Assembly: GCA_016708785.1 (NCBI GenBank)
Contig: JADJFC010000005.1
Coordinates: 1-64,000, forward strand
Source: Bacteroidota bacterium
GTDB lineage: Bacteria; Bacteroidota; Bacteroidia; AKYH767-A; 2013-40CM-41-45
Direction of reading: 5' to 3'
Length of the DNA: 64,000 nucleotides
Shown one piece after another: positions 34,721 to 43,759 of the stretch. The notes under the pieces are model-generated. The model did not search any database. It was not told the DNA's origin and saw only the letters and a program-made list of their open reading frames with translations. Numbering within the stretch: position 1 is the stretch's first letter; each line of letters begins with the position of its first letter. The position numbers were made by a program, and so were the translations under genes.

Positions 34721-37221
34721 TGAGTGCATTAAAAGTAATTACAACTAATTCATCTCCTGCTTTAATAACCACAGTTTACTATGGTAAAAATGCACTATCA
34801 CCAAGTAAACTGACGTGTCCTACGTGTCCTACAGAATTCACAGACGGTACAAATTCTGCCAATGGTGGAGGATGCGGTTATTGCCAAAGTACAGGAGCAA
34901 ATAGTTCTAGATTAGCCGATGAAATTTTTTTAGAAGAATATTTTCGATCGACAAGTTCATTTTCAGACCCATTAAAAGGTATACCTTTTAATGAAGATGC
35001 TTTTAGGGCATCAAACACACTTGATCAAACTAATATCAAACCAATATTTAGCGCAGAGAGTAAATTATATGGAGCGAATGATAATTTTTTTGGAGAATGG
35101 ATGTTAAAAATGACAAATGGAGATAATCAGTTAAGAAATATTTTTGTTGCAGAAAATGAACATTATGCAGTTTGGGCACCACTCAGAGCGCCAACTAGTA
35201 ATGAAAATATACTAGCACCTGGCGCATATAATTGGTTCACGTCATCCTATTTGCTTCGCAGTTTCAAAAACCCACCTTTGTTCTATACTAACGCGCCCAT
35301 TTGTTCTACTCAAACTAATTCGCCCTTACATGTAAATTACATTGGACCTCGAGAAAAAAATATACAATACCATTTAAGATTAACCGATGTTAGCAATAAC
35401 ATTGTAAATATTACTAGTGGGTACACTCCCGATTTTTCACTAGATCAAACAACAGATTTTCTTGCAGACGCGACTTCTACATTAACTGTTAATGGCACAA
35501 ATGCTCCATATACCTTAACCTTAGAATTAGATTATGGTAATGGAACTCCAGTTGCGACTTATAGTGAAGTTATTCAAGTTAACAGCACGCTCACAATTAC
35601 ACCAATAGGTTATAGTACTTTAAATAATATATCTATTTGTGATAATAAACAAGTTCTATTGAAAGCGTCAAAATTTAGTAACATTGATTGGTATAAAGAT
35701 GGAATTAAAGTTGCTCAAGGTAGTTCAAGCGGCGAACAATATTTTAACGCAAGTGAATCTGGGAGTTATTATGCGATTAGAACAAGCGGTTCTACTTGTT
35801 TAGGACAAAGTAATACTGTCAATTTGGTTGGCTTTGATCAATCAGTATTTATTTCACCTGTTTGCAGTACTGCGGCTATATTAAAATTAAATGCAAATTA
35901 TACATCAAATGTTTTTAATCTGGGAAATTTACAATACAAATGGAATACAGGTGAAACTAGTCAACTAATTGTAATAGGGACTGCAAGTGATAGCAGGACA
36001 TTCTCAGTGGAAATTTCCAATTCTTTTGACAATTGTGTTGCTTTTGATGGAATCACTATTCCATCAGGAAGCTTTAATTCTACAAGCCCAACGATTTCTG
36101 CGTCCAATCTAATTTGTAATGCAGGCTATGGAAGTGTTCAATTATCTGTGACAGGAACAGAATATCCAAAAACAATAGTAAGTGATGGTGTTGTAAATAG
36201 ATTTATTACCTGGTACGGAGATCCTATTCTTCCACAAACACTTACATTACTTCCGCCTGGTCACTATCAAGTTACTGTTACAAATAATGGAAATAGCTGT
36301 AATGATAATACAACATTTGATATTGGCACTGCAGTAGACTTTCAAAATACCGCTAATCCATCTTTTACAAATGTTACCTGTAATGGAGGGTCAAATGGAA
36401 CTGCAATATTTTCAGCATTGAATACTTCGCTGAACTTAACTTTTGAATGGATAGGCGTACCGGAAAATTCTATTACAAAAACAAATTCTTCTACTACAGC
36501 AAATAACTTACCTGCGGGTGTTTATTCATTAAAGATTGTAGAAACCGGAACTTGTAATTTTCAATATATTAATTTTACGATATCCCAACCAACAGGATTT
36601 ACATCAAGTGCAACATCTAACATAATTCAATGTAATGGCTCAGCTACTGGAGCAATAAATCAAACTGTTATTCCTACTCCAGTAAGTTTTAGCTGGAGCA
36701 ATAGTCCAGTAACTGAGGATATCTCAGGTTTAGTTGCAGGAACTTACAGCTGTACAGTTACATCTTCTACTGGTTGCTCTCAAACATTCCAGTATAATGT
36801 TGATCAAAATCCGGCGCCTACATTGACGGAAACTCATATTAACGTTTGTATTGGAGGTTCGAATGGCAGCGCAACAGTTACTGCAGTAAATGGAATGTCA
36901 CCATACACTTATTTGTGGTTGCCTAGTGGTGGTAATGCGGCAACTGCAAATAATCTAGCAGCCGGTTCATATAGTTGTAGAGTAACAGATGTAAATGGCT
37001 GTCAAAAAAACATTTCAGTTATAATTTCTTCTTCAGGTACTGCAACAGTCAGTGCAGGACCTGACCAAACAGTGTGCGGAACTACTACTACTTTAGCTGG
37101 CAGTAATCCTTCACCTGGCAGTGGAACATGGTCTATTTCTGTAGGAGCAGGTGGTAGTTTTTCTAACATGAATGATCCAGCAGCAACTTTTCCGGGACTC
37201 CTGGAACAATTTATACTTTAA
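34720..37221 (+). CDS. Long T9SS Ig/SprB/beta-helix protein, fragment 2 (Ig and SprB-like modules)
   Basis: Continues the protein from 34013. The first 200 residues complete the N-terminal domain. Ig-like modules follow (SICDNKQVLLKASKFSNIDWYKDG; FNLGNLQYKWNTGETSQLI), then SprB-like repeats (FTNVTCNGGSNGTAIFSA; SPYTYLWLPSGGNAATANNLAAGSY). The frame ends at 37221. Adding one T to the T4 run 37188-37191 gives AATFSGTPGTIYTLKWTVVNP, the standard wording of these repeats, and joins fragment 3. The CPTCP cluster near the start may bind metal or form disulphides. Confidence 0.8.
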   Translation: MSALKVITTNSSPALITTVYYGKNALSPSKLTCPTCPTEFTDGTNSANGGGCGYCQSTGANSSRLADEIFLEEYFRSTSSFSDPLKGIPFNEDAFRASNTLDQTNIKPIFSAESKLYGANDNFFGEWMLKMTNGDNQLRNIFVAENEHYAVWAPLRAPTSNENILAPGAYNWFTSSYLLRSFKNPPLFYTNAPICSTQTNSPLHVNYIGPREKNIQYHLRLTDVSNNIVNITSGYTPDFSLDQTTDFLADATSTLTVNGTNAPYTLTLELDYGNGTPVATYSEVIQVNSTLTITPIGYSTLNNISICDNKQVLLKASKFSNIDWYKDGIKVAQGSSSGEQYFNASESGSYYAIRTSGSTCLGQSNTVNLVGFDQSVFISPVCSTAAILKLNANYTSNVFNLGNLQYKWNTGETSQLIVIGTASDSRTFSVEISNSFDNCVAFDGITIPSGSFNSTSPTISASNLICNAGYGSVQLSVTGTEYPKTIVSDGVVNRFITWYGDPILPQTLTLLPPGHYQVTVTNNGNSCNDNTTFDIGTAVDFQNTANPSFTNVTCNGGSNGTAIFSALNTSLNLTFEWIGVPENSITKTNSSTTANNLPAGVYSLKIVETGTCNFQYINFTISQPTGFTSSATSNIIQCNGSATGAINQTVIPTPVSFSWSNSPVTEDISGLVAGTYSCTVTSSTGCSQTFQYNVDQNPAPTLTETHINVCIGGSNGSATVTAVNGMSPYTYLWLPSGGNAATANNLAAGSYSCRVTDVNGCQKNISVIISSSGTATVSAGPDQTVCGTTTTLAGSNPSPGSGTWSISVGAGGSFSNMNDPAATFPGLLEQFIL

Positions 37222-37403
37222 AATGGACAGTTGTAAATCCAGCATGTGCAAGTAATACTTTCGATGAAGTTTCAATCGGATTCAAAATTTCCCCATCAAC
37301 TTCAAATGCTGGTATTGATCAATCGGTTTGCGGAATATCTGCTAACCTTAGCGCAAATTCACCTTCTTCTGGTACAGGTAGTTGGTCAATAATTGGTGGG
37401 GGT

Positions 37404-39638
37404 ATGGGAGGTAATATCAATAACCCTTCAAACCCGACATCAAATTTTACAGGAACTAATGGTTCAACTTATACACTTAGATGGACAATCAGTAATGCAC
37501 CATGTATTGAATCATTTGATGAAGTAAGTATTACATTAAATCCTATTCCGACAGTAAATGTTTCTGCTCAAAATCAGTCATGCCCCGGTGTGAATGATGG
37601 AGCTGCTACTGCAAACCCTTCTCCTTTAGGGGCATATCAATATTTATGGAGTTGCACAACTGCTACCACGCCTACTGTATCCGGGCTTGCACCAGGAACT
37701 TGTAATGTTACAGTTACGAATATGTCAACATCTTGCGTTTCTGCTCAAGCTACTTTTACAATTGTCGCTGCGATACCTCTCTGTCCTGCAATGTATCATA
37801 CTTGCGCCGTGCCGCGAAATGTATCTTCGCAATTTGGAACAGGTTTTATTGGCACTTCAGGCAATAGAGCAACCGTTGCTATTCATAGCGATTTTACAAT
37901 CAACAACAATTTTGAATTTAGATTTGCGGATGTTGCAATCGATCCGAACGTGAAAATTATTGTTGCTGCAAATTGCACACTAACAATTCAGAGTGGGTCA
38001 CATTTATTCGGATGTACTAATATGTGGGATGGAATTTATTTGTCTTCTTCAACTTCACAATTAATTATTAACGGCTCAACAATTGAAGATGCAATGCAAG
38101 CTGTATTTTCAAGCAGTGCTGCTCGCTTTGTTGTTTCAGGTTCAATATTTGACCGTAATCTTGTTTCTATACATGCTGAGAACGGAAGCTATTCTACTAG
38201 CAGTGTAACTGGCACCTCATTCAGATGCACTGGCAGTACCTTAAAACCACCTTACGGTTCTCAAAGAAGCAGTAATCATATTGAACTTAATAATGTAAGC
38301 ACAATTACAATTGGAGGAGGTGCAATAAATAATTTTGAAAACTCAAATATTGGTATTTTTAGTACAGATAGCTATCTCAACTTATCGTATAACATTTTTA
38401 GCAACCATACAAATTGCATAAGGTCGATCAATGCAAATTTAAATTCTTTGAATAGATTGTATGCAACTCAAAATACATTCTCTAATTCTTCTTACGGAGT
38501 CTATATGCAAGGAGGAGACTTGTCAACAGTGATATCTAATACATTTCAAACAACACGCACAGGTATCATGACAAGGGAATGTGTGAACAGAGCATATATT
38601 AATTGTGTTTCTAATCAAATGAGTGATGTTACAATGGGTATTTACTTGTTGCAAAACGTAGGTGCAATTATGGACGTTAGCGATAATGCAATTGTGACAT
38701 TACAAGATTCTAGAGCAGGAGGAATAAAAGTTGTCGAGTCAACGAATTTTTCAAGCAATGGAGCGTTTGTTTCAAAAAATAACATTGAAACGTATGGCAA
38801 TTTTGGAGTGTGGTATCAAAACAATTCGAAAGGTGGAATAAACAACAACAGCGTTAAACTCAAACCGCTCACTTCATTTTTAAACCCAAATCGTTATTGT
38901 GTAAGGGTTGAAAATTGCAGAGCAGAAACGATAGATTGCAATGGTCTTGAAGGAGAAAACACATCATTGTTAAACGTGCCATCTTATGGTCTTTCACTCA
39001 CATACACTCCTGAAAATCTAATTGACTGTAACTCATCAAGCCGTACACGTACTGCTATGGAGTTTATAGGCGATTGTGATAAATCAACTATCCAGGGAAA
39101 CACTTACAATTACCATAAGTTCGGTTTGTATGTTGGAGCTGATGCTACCGCTCAACAAGGTGTAATTGGCGATCAAGCGCTTAACCAAAATAGTGAAACA
39201 AGGGGAAACCGTTATCAAGGATTTAATAACTCCGGCAATTTTCCAACAGGATATGCCCTTTACAGGTACCATCCACAATTACTACCTCCCTTCCAAGCAT
39301 TTTGGGTCTGCGGGAATTCCGGAATTGATATTTACTCACCTCAATCTTCAGGAGCTAATATTTTAGGTAATCAAATAAGCCCTACTTTTCATAGTGAACC
39401 ACCTTATAAATGCCCCTCATATTGCCAAAATATGGTGCAACCAATTGTAGAGGAAGAAGGTGAAATTAAAGATAAAGAAGACCTTGTTGAAGGCAACGGT
39501 GGATTCGCTGATTTAGATGAAGTTTTACGTTACAGTTTGGAGAAAGAGCTTTTCGAAAAATTGCATGAAAATATTGCGTTACTTGATAGTAGTACAGTAT
39601 TAGAAATGTTTTCTATCTCAATAGCCAAGCCAATTTAG
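37404..39638 (+). CDS. Long T9SS Ig/SprB/beta-helix protein, fragment 3 (right-handed beta-helix)
   Basis: The same frame is coding from about 37192, so the Met codon at 37404 is not a start. A few Ig/SprB-like modules are followed (about 37800-39400) by a right-handed parallel beta-helix: NCTLTIQSGSHLFGC, GSTIEDAMQAVFSS, GSIFDRNLVSIHAENGS and similar 20-25-residue rungs, of the NosD/pectate-lyase-like type. Such helices in T9SS proteins may bind or cleave polysaccharide, but no catalytic residues can be assigned. The frame ends at 39638; one more T in the T4 run 39609-39612 gives EMFFYLNSQANLGKLTEVEENL. Confidence 0.8.
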   Translation: MGGNINNPSNPTSNFTGTNGSTYTLRWTISNAPCIESFDEVSITLNPIPTVNVSAQNQSCPGVNDGAATANPSPLGAYQYLWSCTTATTPTVSGLAPGTCNVTVTNMSTSCVSAQATFTIVAAIPLCPAMYHTCAVPRNVSSQFGTGFIGTSGNRATVAIHSDFTINNNFEFRFADVAIDPNVKIIVAANCTLTIQSGSHLFGCTNMWDGIYLSSSTSQLIINGSTIEDAMQAVFSSSAARFVVSGSIFDRNLVSIHAENGSYSTSSVTGTSFRCTGSTLKPPYGSQRSSNHIELNNVSTITIGGGAINNFENSNIGIFSTDSYLNLSYNIFSNHTNCIRSINANLNSLNRLYATQNTFSNSSYGVYMQGGDLSTVISNTFQTTRTGIMTRECVNRAYINCVSNQMSDVTMGIYLLQNVGAIMDVSDNAIVTLQDSRAGGIKVVESTNFSSNGAFVSKNNIETYGNFGVWYQNNSKGGINNNSVKLKPLTSFLNPNRYCVRVENCRAETIDCNGLEGENTSLLNVPSYGLSLTYTPENLIDCNSSSRTRTAMEFIGDCDKSTIQGNTYNYHKFGLYVGADATAQQGVIGDQALNQNSETRGNRYQGFNNSGNFPTGYALYRYHPQLLPPFQAFWVCGNSGIDIYSPQSSGANILGNQISPTFHSEPPYKCPSYCQNMVQPIVEEEGEIKDKEDLVEGNGGFADLDEVLRYSLEKELFEKLHENIALLDSSTVLEMFSISIAKPI

Positions 39639-39673
39639 GGAAACTTACAGAGGTTGAAGAAAATCTAAGGTCG

Positions 39674-40270
39674 TTGATGGACTCAATAGTATATAGCGAC
39701 TCAACTCTCAAAGAGCAAAGAATACTTCAAGCAAAAATGCAAAATGAATCTGTTGTAACAAGTAATTTGATTGAGCAAAATATGAAGATTGTCAATTCAG
39801 TAAAGCTTGAAACTATTGCTAAGGGAATATTTAGTTTCTCGGAAACGCAACAAGAACAAATCACACAGGTTGCCTTTCAATGTCCTTACATAGGCGGAAA
39901 ATCCGTTTATGACGCTCGTGGATTATACGCTTTGATTGATGAAGAATACTTTTTTGACGATGATGGCATTTGTAATTCAACAGGAAGTCAGAGATTAGCT
40001 AATCCACGAATAAAGGATAATGATCAAATAAGAGTGTACCCTATCCCTACACGTTCTATTGCAACGATTGAGTACATTCTTGATGAGAGCAAAGAGTATT
40101 CATTATCCATTACTGATGCTTTAGGGAGAATTGTTTATATTAATACTATAAATGGTTCGGTTAATAGTAAAGAAATAGATATGAGTTTATGGAGAGACGG
40201 TATTTATTACTATCACATCACAGATAATGAATCAGAATTTTATAATGGTAAAATAAGCTTAGTTAAATAA
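39674..40270 (+). CDS. Long T9SS Ig/SprB/beta-helix protein, fragment 4 (sorting domain)
   Basis: Final piece of the gene from 34013. It starts inside a helical linker (KLTEVEENL just upstream in the same frame; SLMDSIVYSDSTLKEQRIL) and ends in a T9SS type A tail: IRVYPIPTRSIATIEYI, SLSITDALGRIVY, RDGIYYYHITDNES. The last 20 residues match the tails of the two following propeller genes almost word for word, so these three genes share a common tail. Total protein about 2,085 residues. Confidence 0.82.
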   Translation: MMDSIVYSDSTLKEQRILQAKMQNESVVTSNLIEQNMKIVNSVKLETIAKGIFSFSETQQEQITQVAFQCPYIGGKSVYDARGLYALIDEEYFFDDDGICNSTGSQRLANPRIKDNDQIRVYPIPTRSIATIEYILDESKEYSLSITDALGRIVYINTINGSVNSKEIDMSLWRDGIYYYHITDNESEFYNGKISLVK

Positions 40271-40278
40271 ATAGAAAA

Positions 40279-40300
40279 GCCCCGTTAACTCTAACGGGGC
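40279..40300 (+). terminator. Stem-loop between beta-helix gene and first propeller gene
   Basis: GCCCCGTTA / TAACGGGGC with ACTC loop (40279-40287, 40292-40300), a perfect 9-bp stem 8 bp after a stop codon. No long T-run follows, so it may be a weak terminator or an RNA-end stabiliser. Degenerate copies follow the next two genes (41865 and 43447 regions). Confidence 0.6.
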
Positions 40301-40313
40301 ATTATTAATTCTT

Positions 40314-41855
40314 ATGAAAAAATCAATTTCAATAATTATTTTAATTTTTTTGTCTTTAACGTGTTACTCTCAAAACAGAGATAATGTTTGGATGCTTGGA
40401 TATAACGTTGGTGGAAATAATGACAGATGTGGTATTGATTTTACAATGGGAATTCCTGACACATTCTCTGTTGAAAGTTCAATGGAATTTTTTGTTACTA
40501 ATGCGAGTATTTGTGATAATAGTGGTAACCTACTATTTCATACTAATGGAAATTATATTGCTAATAGAAACCATGACACTCTTCTAAACAGTATGAATTT
40601 TAATCCTGGTTGGTTGACGGATTCATCCGGAGCTTTTGCTTTGCCAATGTGTCAAGGAGTAATAGTTTTACCGGCACCAAATGATTCATTACGGTTTTAT
40701 GTTTTACATGAAACTGGTAGTTCGCCGATGCCTTATAATTTGCCTAGCGATACGAATACTTATTATGACTCTCAACCTTTTTATTTAAGTTATAGTATTG
40801 TTGATATGAGTTTAGATGGTAGCTTAGGCGGTATTGATGCTTTGGATAAAAATATCCATATTATTGATGATACATTGAGCTTTGGGCGAATAACCGCATG
40901 CAAACATGCCAATGGTAGAGACTGGTGGATTATAACAAGTAAATGGTATAGTAATTTTTACTATAAGATTTTAATTACACCTGACGGTATTTCTCAAGCA
41001 TCTTCACAGCAAATCGGACCAATTTTATATCCCTCAGATGGATTAAGAGATTTTGATTACAGAAGCCAAGCAGTTTTTTCTCCAGATGGGAACAAATATG
41101 CAATGATAAGCCAGAGTAATGAGTTGCACCTATATGATTTTGATAGATGTACCGGCGATTTAAGCAACTTTCGAGTAGCTAATATTGACACTACAAATGA
41201 GAGAACAACTTCATGTTCTTTTTCTCCCAATGGACGATTCTTGTACGCGTCTGGTTATTATAATTTGTACCAGTTTGATACCTGGAATCCTGACTTGCAG
41301 TTATCTCAGGAATTAATTGCACAATGGGACTCCTTTGTTGAACCTTTAGCAAATATTCCTACACTATTCTTCATCCATCAATTGGGACCTGATAATAAAA
41401 TTTATATCTCAACTTTCGGCTCTACACCATATTTTCATGTTATAAATTCACCTGATTTATTAGGGCAAGCTTGCGACTTTAGACAACATAGTTTACAATT
41501 GGCAAATTATAATCACACCATCCCGAATTTTCCAAACTTTGAGCTTGGTGCATTAGCAGGGAGCGTTTGTGATACACTAACAGAAATCAGCGCTGTCGAA
41601 AAAAACTTTGAGATAAAGATTTTTCCCAATCCTGCCAAAGATTATTTCACCATCAACTATGATTTCCAAACTATCAAAGAGGCAGATTTTGTTCTTTATA
41701 ATGCTATAGGTGAAATAGTATTGGAAGAAAAACTATATGGCGTTTTTAAAACGCTTGTTGTACATACAGAGAACCTTTCAACTGGTATTTATTATTATCA
41801 CATCTCGGATAATAAGTCAGACTTTTACAATGGAAAAGTAAGTTTAGTTAAGTAA
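40314..41855 (+). CDS. T9SS-exported beta-propeller-like protein, paralogue 1
   Basis: 513 residues: signal peptide MKKSISIIILIFLSLTCYSQ, then NRDNVWMLGYNVGG and a propeller-like body with CDNSGNLLFHTNGNYIANRN, VDMSLDGSLGGIDALDKN and AVFSPDGNKYAMISQSNELHLYDFDRCTGDL. The SPDGxxYAxxS...LxLYDFDR units resemble WD40/YVTN blades. The T9SS type A tail starts near residue 435 (IKIFPNPAKDYFTI) and ends NGKVSLVK. Function unknown; an extracellular binding propeller is likely. The next gene is a close paralogue in the same direction 42 bp on. Confidence 0.85.
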   Translation: MKKSISIIILIFLSLTCYSQNRDNVWMLGYNVGGNNDRCGIDFTMGIPDTFSVESSMEFFVTNASICDNSGNLLFHTNGNYIANRNHDTLLNSMNFNPGWLTDSSGAFALPMCQGVIVLPAPNDSLRFYVLHETGSSPMPYNLPSDTNTYYDSQPFYLSYSIVDMSLDGSLGGIDALDKNIHIIDDTLSFGRITACKHANGRDWWIITSKWYSNFYYKILITPDGISQASSQQIGPILYPSDGLRDFDYRSQAVFSPDGNKYAMISQSNELHLYDFDRCTGDLSNFRVANIDTTNERTTSCSFSPNGRFLYASGYYNLYQFDTWNPDLQLSQELIAQWDSFVEPLANIPTLFFIHQLGPDNKIYISTFGSTPYFHVINSPDLLGQACDFRQHSLQLANYNHTIPNFPNFELGALAGSVCDTLTEISAVEKNFEIKIFPNPAKDYFTINYDFQTIKEADFVLYNAIGEIVLEEKLYGVFKTLVVHTENLSTGIYYYHISDNKSDFYNGKVSLVK

Positions 41856-41897
41856 CAAGAAAAGCCTCGTTAGAAATTGCGGAGCTTTATAAATGTT

Positions 41898-43439
41898 ATG
41901 AAAAAAATAGTTTCTATAAATATTTTTATTTTATTGTCCTCAATATGTTATTCTCAAAACAGAGATAATGTTTGGATGCTAGGATATGATTTTATTTCAA
42001 ACAATGATAGATGCGGCATTGATTTTTCTTCTGGTACACCTGATACTTTTTCTGTTCAAAGCCCAATGAAATTTTTTATTACCAATTCTAGTATGTGCGA
42101 CACAAATTCCAATTTGCTTTTTTACACGAATGGTCAATGGATAGCAAATTCAAATTTCGATACATTGCCGAACAGTGAGAACTTTAATTCCGGTTGGGCG
42201 ACTGATTCGTTTTATACATCGGGATTAGGTTTTACCCAAGGTGTAATTGCACTTCACGCGCCAAATGAAGCCAACAAGTATTATCTGTTTTACATTACTG
42301 GAGAATCACTTTTTCCATATCATCTACCTACTGACAGTACAACTTATTATGACGGTCAGCCATTCCATTTAAGTTATAGCGTAATTGACATGAGTCTGGA
42401 TGGCGGTCTAGGAGGGATCGATACGTTTAAGAAAAATATTCATGCGATTGATGACACAATAACATTAGGAAGGTTAACAGCATGCAAACATGCAAATGGA
42501 AGAGATTGGTGGGTTATAACAAGCAAGTGGTACAGTAACACATACTATAAAATTTTGATTTCGCCTGATGGTGTTTCTCCAGCTTATGCTCAGCAAATTG
42601 GATCGATGGTATACCCGTCAGATGGATTAAGAGATTTTGATTACAGAAGTCAGGCAGTTTTTTCGCCCGATGGGAGCAAATATGCAATGGTGAGCCAAAG
42701 TAATGAATTGCACCTATACGATTTTGATAGATGTAGTGGCGATCTTAGCAACTTTCGAATAGCTTATATTGATACTACAAATGAAAGAATTACTGCATGT
42801 TCATTTTCTCCAAGTGGGCGATTTTTGTATGTGTCCGGTTATTATAATTTGTATCAGTTCGATACTTGGAATCCAGACTTACAGGCATCTCAAGAATTAG
42901 TTGCGCAATGGGATTCAACGGTTGATAGTGTTTTCGGTATTCAACAACTTTTTTTTACTCATCAACTAGCTCCTGATGGTAAAATTTACATTAATAATTT
43001 TGGTGGAAGCAGAACAATGCATGTGATTGATTCACCCGATATACAAGGAATGTTGTGCAATGTACAACAACACAGTTTTACATTGCCTAATTATAACTCA
43101 TCAATTCCTAACTTTCCAAATTATGATCTTGGCGCATTAGTAGGAAGTGTATGTGATACACTTACAACGATTAACTCTATTCCAATTTTTTTTGCAATTA
43201 CCGTATTTCCTAACCCGGCCAAAGATTATTTTACAATCAATTATGATTTTCAAAATATCAAGAAGGCAGATTTTGTTCTTTATAATGCTTTAGGTGAAAT
43301 GGTATTGAAAGAAAAACTATATGGCGTTTTTAAAACTCTTGTTGTACATACTGAGAACCTTTCAACTGGTATTTATTATTATCACATCACAGATAATGAG
43401 TCAGAGTTTTATAATGGAAAAGTTAGCTTAGTTAAATAA
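41898..43439 (+). CDS. T9SS-exported beta-propeller-like protein, paralogue 2
   Basis: 513 residues from ATG 41898, which opens the signal peptide MKKIVSINIFILLSSICYSQ (an in-frame TTG at 41877 is unlikely). It follows paralogue 1 closely in order and length, with long identical stretches such as YPSDGLRDFDYRSQAVFSPD, WNPDLQ and the tail VLYNALGEMV...LSTGIYYYHI. Many third codon positions differ in the body, while the tail-coding DNA is nearly identical, which suggests that gene conversion or recent exchange has kept the tails alike. The role is probably the same kind of surface propeller with a different ligand surface. Confidence 0.85.
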   Translation: MKKIVSINIFILLSSICYSQNRDNVWMLGYDFISNNDRCGIDFSSGTPDTFSVQSPMKFFITNSSMCDTNSNLLFYTNGQWIANSNFDTLPNSENFNSGWATDSFYTSGLGFTQGVIALHAPNEANKYYLFYITGESLFPYHLPTDSTTYYDGQPFHLSYSVIDMSLDGGLGGIDTFKKNIHAIDDTITLGRLTACKHANGRDWWVITSKWYSNTYYKILISPDGVSPAYAQQIGSMVYPSDGLRDFDYRSQAVFSPDGSKYAMVSQSNELHLYDFDRCSGDLSNFRIAYIDTTNERITACSFSPSGRFLYVSGYYNLYQFDTWNPDLQASQELVAQWDSTVDSVFGIQQLFFTHQLAPDGKIYINNFGGSRTMHVIDSPDIQGMLCNVQQHSFTLPNYNSSIPNFPNYDLGALVGSVCDTLTTINSIPIFFAITVFPNPAKDYFTINYDFQNIKKADFVLYNALGEMVLKEKLYGVFKTLVVHTENLSTGIYYYHITDNESEFYNGKVSLVK

Positions 43440-43455
43440 ATAGAAAAGCTTCACT

Positions 43456-43554
43456 AGTATTGATGTGAAACAAAAAATCATCGGTTCGATGTATCCTGAA
43501 AATCTGACATTTTCAAAAAGACAACTTCGAACTATTTATGTGAATGAGCTATAG
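43456..43554 (+). pseudogene. Remnant of a serine recombinase C-terminus
   Basis: The frame reads SIDVKQKIIGSMYPENLTFS then KRQLRTIYVNEL and a stop at 43552-43554. IIGSxxPExLxFxxxxxRTxxxNE is the ending typical of large serine recombinases/resolvases of Bacteroidota, as I remember them. Nothing of the catalytic domain is present upstream. It is only 33 residues, so the call is tentative. Behind it (43555-43728) are runs of CTTTAAAC-type words and no gene. Confidence 0.45.
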
Positions 43555-43728
43555 TCTCAACTCTAGCCACCAGTGCTGATTTCGAGCAAAAAACTGAACA
43601 GCCTTACGTTAATTCGATGTTGTCCAGTAAGGCGGCCCTTAATCACTTTAAACACTTTAAACCTTTTTAAACTCTTTAAACCCCTTAAACTACCCACCAA
43701 ACCCCTTACTTCGAACGCTGATTTTCAC

Positions 43729-43736
43729 TACCTTCG
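43729..43736 (+). promoter_or_regulatory. Possible promoter -7 box upstream of the ABC-F gene
   Basis: TACCTTCG differs in one position from TAnnTTTG and is followed by CACCCC, as often seen in this phylum. It lies 24 bp before the ABC-F ATG. No clear TTG at -33. Confidence 0.35.
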
Positions 43737-43759
43737 CACCCCTTTAAGCTTATAGAAAA

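Noticed and set aside
34718..34722. TAATG overlap as two coupled genes
   Set aside because: The reading continues smoothly if the T4 run just before is T5, and the second part has no export signal.
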